64,000 nt of DNA, taken from NCBI RefSeq assembly GCF_947623445.1, contig NC_135244.1:5828001-5892000 (forward strand). The letters run 5' to 3'. Origin of the DNA: Clavelina lepadiformis (Eukaryota > Chordata > Ascidiacea > Aplousobranchia > Clavelinidae). Each line of letters opens with the position of its first letter. The stretch's first letter is position 1. The notes under the pieces are model-generated. The model saw only the letters and a list, made by a program, of their open reading frames with translations, was not told the DNA's origin and searched no databases. Below are positions 58,201-64,000 of the stretch, piece by piece. The translations under genes were made by a program, and so were the position numbers.

Positions 58201-61200
58201 CATTTCCGCTTTGGCAAACGGTCTGACCGTTTACCAACTCTCGAATGACAGGACATTCAATTTCTGAAAGAAAACATCAAGAACATCATTAATACCAACG
58301 CCTGTCTAACTCTTCACACGAACATATACTATCTAATAAACAGTAACAAGTCGAAACCATATATAAAGTCAATGTGCGATATTAAAGTCGTACTTTGACA
58401 GGTTGGTCTGGAATCGGTCCATCTTCCGTCACGTTGGCAGGTTCTACTGCTGGCACCGATCAGCTCATATCCACGATTGCATTCGTATTCACACAAAGTC
58501 TGATAGTCATTGGACCCATCACAACTTTCAGTACCAGCCACCAACGCATCAGCTTCTTTGGGACAAGTTATTTCTACAACACATAAAAAAGAATACAATA
58601 TAAGATCCGAATAACACAAAACACAGCTCTTAGCTTTAAACAGTTGTGGTGTTTTTGCAAGGTATTTGTGTGAGAAGGGAGTATTATTGTTGGTGTTTGA
58701 TCTAAAAAATTGACTCACAAATGCACATCGCAAAAGTATGCAATATTTGAAACAATTTCACTAACTTTTGCATGATGGTGCTTTGGTCACCGTCCACCCC
58801 GACACATCACACTCGGTTTTTGGAGCTCCTTGCAATGTGAAGCCCTCATCACATTGGAAATTGCACACAGATGCATAGTTATTGAAATCTGAGCAAATGA
58901 CTCGTCCATTGCTGGGATTGCTGAAGCCAGGAGAGCAAGTAATCCCTGGGCGTAAAAAAAACTTATACATTGGAACAAGCTACGTAAAAAAACATTAAAA
59001 AAATTAAAATTTTTGAAAATTTAAAACAACTACAGCAGCTAACTGTGAAATAATCTTCAAAAACTATACCTTAAAAATGCTATACTGTATTTTAAAAATA
59101 TCCATCACATAAACGCTTCTAACTAAAATTCTATGTATTTAAATAGCTGAACTTACTTTCACAATAAGGTAGCCTTTTACTCCAAGTGCTGTTCAGCTGA
59201 CAAATGGCCGATTTTGCACCGATCAATGCATATCCCTCATCACAAGAAAAGCTGCATGTTGATCCATAGAAGGAGTCATCAGCACAATCAATCAATCCAT
59301 TTGTTGGTGGACTTAGATCATGACAAGATATTCCTGAAATTTGTGATACACAGTAATAAAAAATGCATGCCTTCGGTAAGTTCACCCAAGATAACATCTT
59401 TTAACAAATTACCTTCTCCTCCAATATTTGAGTATAAAAATAGATTCATTTAACTATTGTTCAAAAATACATACAGAGGATGGTTAGTTTGAAGCGAAAA
59501 ATGCCCATAACATTAATTTGAGTTATTCAAAGTTCAACTTAATCGAATTACGTACAATAATTGATATTAGTATAGAAGCATTTTGCCAAAACCTGTTAAA
59601 TTACATGAAGTCATCTGAAATTTTGAGTTAATCAAGGTTGAGTTATGCTTGTATTAGCTAATGGCAGCTGAAAAAAATACTCAGTAAGCTTATGTAAACA
59701 TGAACCTTAAGTTGATTAGTTTTCATTTGGTCAAAGGAAATAAAATCATTCAGTTCAAATATTACTTACGTGTGCATGTAGGCGCTTTATTATCCCAGGT
59801 CCCATCATCAGTGCAGTGTGACAGTTGATCACCGACTCTTGTAAACCCTCGATCACAAGTGTAGTTGCACTCGCTGTTAAATAAATTCTTGTCCGTGCAT
59901 TTCACTGAACCATGGTTCGGACCAACTGCTTTAGGACAGCTAATTTCTGTAAAAGCACATGGCAGCAATGAACTTTCTCCGAGCAATGAAAATGGTATTG
60001 GTACTGGATTGTTTAAGTGTTGCAATTGGATTTGATGTGTAAGTTTCTGTTTGCAAGGTTAGTATTGATAACAAAAAAGCATAAATATGGTTAATTGGAA
60101 CTGAACTTACTTTCACAAACTGGTATTTCCGAAACAGACCACGTTTCATCACTTTGACATTCTGACATGTCATTTCCAGTAAGTTGGAAGCCTTTGTTGC
60201 ATGTGAACGAGCATGTCAACAAACCTTTCGTTGTGCAAGAGATCTGCCCATTTTCGGGTGCATTTAATCGAGGATTGCAAACTAAACCTGCATAAATAAT
60301 AACAAATTTCTGTTGTTTAACTTTGACATAAAAATTTTGGTACATAAAAAATTAGAGTTAAGCGTTATGTATTTTGTTTCAAACAAGTTATGAATTTTAT
60401 TAAAGCTGTTTTGTCTATTCCGCATTTTTTATAACACTATAAAGTAAATAACAAACAAATAAAATTATCTGGTCATGTAAGTTCACAGCTTTTATTGCAC
60501 AAACTCCAATTGATGTTAAAATCCATTGCTCAATAAAATTTCATCCCTAAGCAATATTGCATATTGTCGTCATTAATTATATTATTTATATCATTGCTTA
60601 CGGTCGCAGGTTGGCTTCTCAGCATCCCAGCCATTGACACCACAAGTGGTCTCAGTTGCACCATAGTGATTAAAGCCTTTGTTACATTTAAATGTACAGT
60701 TGGACTTGTAATTATTGCCATCACTGCATGTTACAGTGCCTTTTCGCAGACTAGTTAATCTTCTGCATTGAATGCCTAGACAAAACCAATAAATCGACAT
60801 CTTCTAATTATGTTGTAATACAAGTTCAACTGAGAAACCTATTCCTTGGCTTGAAGAAGATTGATAATGGTTTTAATTTGGAAATTCTACTGGAAAATCA
60901 TTAAGAAGTGAAATGATTGCACACTACAGCAATAGCAAAAATTAGCAACTCAAATCAAATCGATTAAATCTATTGCCATTGGTAATTTCAATTAAGTGGG
61001 TTTTAAATGTATGTAAGTACAAATGTATGTTTATTTTCAGAAAATTACAATTTCAAATGTGACTTACGCTTGCAGGTTTGCTCCGGTCCACTCCATGTGC
61101 CGCTCGCACTGCAAACGACTGGGGGTGAGTTTGGAATGGACTTGGTGTAGCCTTCATCACACGTAAAGAAACATGCATTTCCATACTCATTACCCGGTGC

Positions 61201-63364
61201 TGGATAGCAAGTAACTTGTCCATGTCTCGGCTTTGTAAACATAGGACAATGGACTCCTAAGAATTTAAGTAACAAGGTTTATATTTTGTGCACAGATCAT
61301 GGAAAAAAGAAGCCCTTATTCAGCTTATAATGGATAGCGAAAATTGACAATTGAGCTGGTACTGTACAGCAATGTAATGACAATAAAGACTAAAAGAGTC
61401 TATACTGGACATACTCGGACAGGTAGGACTGGAGTCATTCCATCCACGCTCCCCACATTGTACAACCTTTGAACCTTCAACCTCATAACCTATTTGGCAA
61501 GAAAATGTGCATTTTGATCCAAAAAAATCTTCATCAGAACAACTGACTTGTCCATTAACCGGAGATAATAGATGAGAACAGGTGATTCCTGAGATAAAAG
61601 TTTGAATTGTTAATGTTTGAAAGGCAGCTTTAAGGACATTATATAACATACAACTTTACACTTAATGCGCTAAAATAAGTATCAGCATTGCAAATTACAT
61701 TACAAGCAGCAAGCGTAACATATTTTTGAAACATATACACATCACATATCCGAATGTCATGCAATATACTATAAATTACAACACTACGGAACAAATATAA
61801 AACTGAATGTTTGAAAAGCAAACCAGTAAAAACATACGTATGCATTCAGGAGATCCATGATTCCAACCTTCTGCAGTGCAAGTCAGTGATGATTCTCCTT
61901 CAATTCGATAACCAGGGTTGCACCCGAACTGGCACTTAGAGGAGTAAAATTTTCCATCGGAACAACTCAAAGAGCCATGATCAGGCGTCACCAGTTTGTT
62001 GCAGGTTTTACCTGGTGAAAGTAATTGAAATTGCCTTTTAAATATAAATCTGATGACATTTGAAACAGCAATGATGAAATTAGTGCCTTGAAGCGAAACT
62101 ACATCACAGAAGAAATTGATGCTACGTTTGCACCATGCATACTAATAATAATGAACAACACTCATTCAGTGGAAAGCAATAATATATATTTTAAGTCTCA
62201 TTAGTGTAATAAAAAACAACACTGTGTATCCCCAATCGTTTTTACATGGCCCAGGTAAAGCTAAGACGTGCGAGAGTTAACTATGTGCTAACAAAACAAG
62301 AACAATGTTATTTTCACCAATAGAATAAAAAAAAATAATAAATAAAATAAACAATAAAAAAATTTATTCTGGGAGGATAGAACAATCTACTATGTGGCAT
62401 CCAGGGCACAAAAAACAGGACAAGCTTTTCCTAAAAACAGCATGCTTTTGTCTTCCACAAACTTGAATCCATCAATTCGATCAATTAATTATTGAAGCTG
62501 TTGCATTAGAAAGCATACACCGGTTTCAAACTAGGCCAGTATTTCTTAACGAGGAGGTCGCACACACCAACAATGAAGCCTGGCAAAATTTTGGTGACGA
62601 GAATGAATTCAAATTTAACAAAGAAATGTGTAATCACTTTTTCAAATCTCATTTAGAAATTGAGCGAGATACAACTCTATTGTAACAAATCAATAGCGTA
62701 TTAAGGGTTGAGGGGCATTGGGTCATGCTCCCCTCACGAAACCGATTTTTTGGGCCATTAACGTTTTTCCAATTTCATTCCTTTTTTTTAACGCATTCTC
62801 TCGTTTGCAACCACTTATCAGATATAAAATGGTACAATAGGTGGGTATACAACGTTTCAAAATTGTAAATTACAAATTGCCAGCTATATCGTACATATAA
62901 ATATGAGAATACATTTAATTTCGAGGTGTACTAAAGTAGCTTTTTAGGGATAAGAACAAAAAATGTTTGTGCTTCGCATATACTTTGGGTGAGGTGGGCA
63001 GACGTGGGAATTCTAGACACAGCTTCTAAAAACGTTTGGCTCCCCCTTCAACCAAATTCTAAATACATTACTGATGGTAGGGTGCACGATTTTCTGGGAA
63101 TGAAAAAGTTGAGAAACACTGTATCAGGCATTATTCTTCATTCCTGCAAAGAATGAGATCAAAATGTTATATCAGAACAACACTCACGTTCACAGGTTGG
63201 TGGTGTGCTGCTCCACGTCCCATCAGCATTACACAAAGTTGATCCACTGCCAACCATGGTATAGCCCTCATCACAAGCATATCTGCATGATGACATGTAA
63301 TATTGTCCGGCCGAGCAGGTTGTTTTACCATTGGCAAGAGTGTTCAATGCTGGGCATTGGATTT
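49290..63364 (-). CDS. Receptor tyrosine phosphatase (PTPRA/PTPRE class) with at least 11 CCP/sushi domains; 5' end beyond the window
   Basis: A 28-exon model, about 1394 residues, 5' incomplete. Eleven phase 1-1 exons each encode one CCP domain (63188-63364, 61838-62011, 61415-61588, 61068-61256, 60602-60775, 60111-60287, 59770-59946, 59157-59333, 58766-58945, 58394-58573, 58087-58263), each with six Cys. Then a Thr-rich stalk (54451-54645), a transmembrane helix (54029-54251; [16 protein letters not shown] followed by RRRNN), and 15 exons from 53713 to 49290. D1 has [15 protein letters not shown] and [12 protein letters not shown]: all catalytic residues present. D2 has KNRV instead of KNRY, a WPE loop (HGWPETGPP) and [10 protein letters not shown], like PTPRA D2. 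The C-terminus ends EYYNFK, keeping a YxN Grb2-type site. Exon lengths keep frame throughout, including across the 3.4 kb intron joining CCP11 to the stalk. That join is inferred, not proven. Ligand unknown. No signal peptide lies in the window. Confidence 0.85.
54646..58086 (-). other. Large intron separating the CCP exons from the stalk exon of the receptor phosphatase
   Basis: 3.4 kb without any further CCP-like exon, much longer than neighbouring introns (mostly 70-600 bp). Both flanking splice sites are phase 1: the donor after CCP11 is G|GTAAGA and the stalk acceptor is TTTGCAG|AA. I see no signal-peptide exon, polyadenylation cluster or transposon, but an internal promoter cannot be ruled out. 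Confidence 0.5.
62537..63121. mobile_element. hAT-type MITE between CCP exons 1 and 2
   Basis: The left end CAGTATTTCTTAAC and the right end reversed CAGTGTTTCTCAAC are the typical Charlie-like hAT terminus. The flanking octamers aactaggc and tatcaggc share five positions. The 585 bp body is non-coding. It accounts for half of the enlarged intron between the first two visible CCP exons. Confidence 0.6.
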
Positions 63365-64000
63365 CTAAAAAACAATTTAATGAAATACGTCAATCCGTTG
63401 TGAAAAAGATGCTGTTTTGCGTTCTAAAATGATAAAAGTTTTTTTAAGGTCTGTGCAGACTTTCCAACTTTGTACAACCATGCAGCTGACAGCGATTAAT
63501 ACAGGTTAGACAACTTCAATAAGAGAACAACTGATAAACATGTGACAGCACTCTTAAAATAGACCAAGTGGCACACAATAAAGAAGATGATAGTGTCATA
63601 TGTATTCCACACAAGCATGTATTGAGCCCTATGGGAATGATTAACCAAACAACACGAAACGTCAGCCGTATCTATCATTGGGCATGAACTTTGATCGTCT
63701 ATAGAGTATGCTGAAGTCACAAAATGCGATCTTTTGTTTGTCAAATCTACAATAAACTAACTGATAGGTACAGCCAACCACATTGACTTTTTTCAAGGGG
63801 AACTTTTATGGACTGAGACATTCAACTTTAACACTTCTTGTTGTTAATGATTGATGAATTTTCCAGGTAAACAACGTCGCACACTATAACGTGCTTATAC
63901 CATCACATCCAAGAATACAAACAAACACATTACATGATGTGAATGAATCAGATGACAGATGTGCTAAGGAATTAAAGTTATACTTCATACAATCAAATAG
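63365..64000 (-). other. Intron or upstream sequence of the receptor phosphatase at the right edge
   Basis: The first visible CCP exon begins with a phase-1 acceptor (TTTAG|AA), so at least one more exon must lie further right. No CCP, lectin, EGF or signal-peptide exon is recognisable in these last 636 bases. Confidence 0.5.

Noticed and set aside
1-64000. CRISPR arrays, bacterial operons, integrated viral genomes
   Set aside because: No regularly spaced direct repeats, no bacterial-type gene clusters and no viral replication or capsid signatures were seen.

Overview
The window looks like a compact, AT-rich invertebrate chordate genome, most likely an ascidian tunicate (inference). Three things point this way: the proteins read as close relatives of human ones (CAND1, WDR7, PPIL2, PTPRA-like); coding introns are mostly 50-500 bp; and several start codons follow directly on splice-acceptor-like sites, as expected where a spliced leader is added in trans. 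No bacterial or organellar features are present.

Left part (1-16 kb). The 5' half of RMC1 runs off the left edge on the minus strand. It is followed by two intronless minus-strand genes: PPIL2 (U-box plus cyclophilin E3 ligase) and an ATP23-family protein whose metalloprotease motif is destroyed. About 4.2 kb of gene-free DNA with one TA-flanked MITE comes next. Then there are two intronless plus-strand BTB-BACK-Kelch genes, with an inverted, broken third copy between them.

Middle (16-45 kb). CAND1, the cullin exchange factor, occupies 12 kb on the minus strand. I assembled 25 coding exons, in frame throughout. Its 3.7 kb first intron is packed with transposon debris: a decayed hAT element with a BED-finger transposase and a tRNA-SINE-like segment. 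A 5.2 kb divergent intergenic region holds a long palindrome and a non-autonomous hAT element with an almost intact 8-bp target duplication. WDR7 (rabconnectin-3 beta, V-ATPase regulation) follows on the plus strand in six coding exons. A decayed LINE and scattered repeats come next, then the mitochondrial GrpE gene (GRPEL1) in three exons.

Right part (45-64 kb). A TA-flanked MITE lies ahead of the most interesting locus: one minus-strand gene model of at least 28 exons, open at its 5' end beyond the right edge. It joins at least 11 six-cysteine (selectin-type) CCP/sushi domains, one per exon, to a Thr-rich stalk, a transmembrane helix and a tandem PTPRA/PTPRE-type tyrosine phosphatase. All exon phases agree. 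A CCP-ectodomain receptor phosphatase of the alpha class is not an architecture I know from vertebrates. It could couple recognition of complement-like, carbohydrate or self ligands to phosphotyrosine signalling.

Most genes are housekeeping: RAB7 activation, ubiquitin ligation, mitochondrial assembly and import, V-ATPase regulation. Five loci, one of them a pseudogene, concern ubiquitin ligation (PPIL2, three BTB-Kelch copies, CAND1). Exon boundaries were placed by hand from splice signals and family homology, without transcript data.
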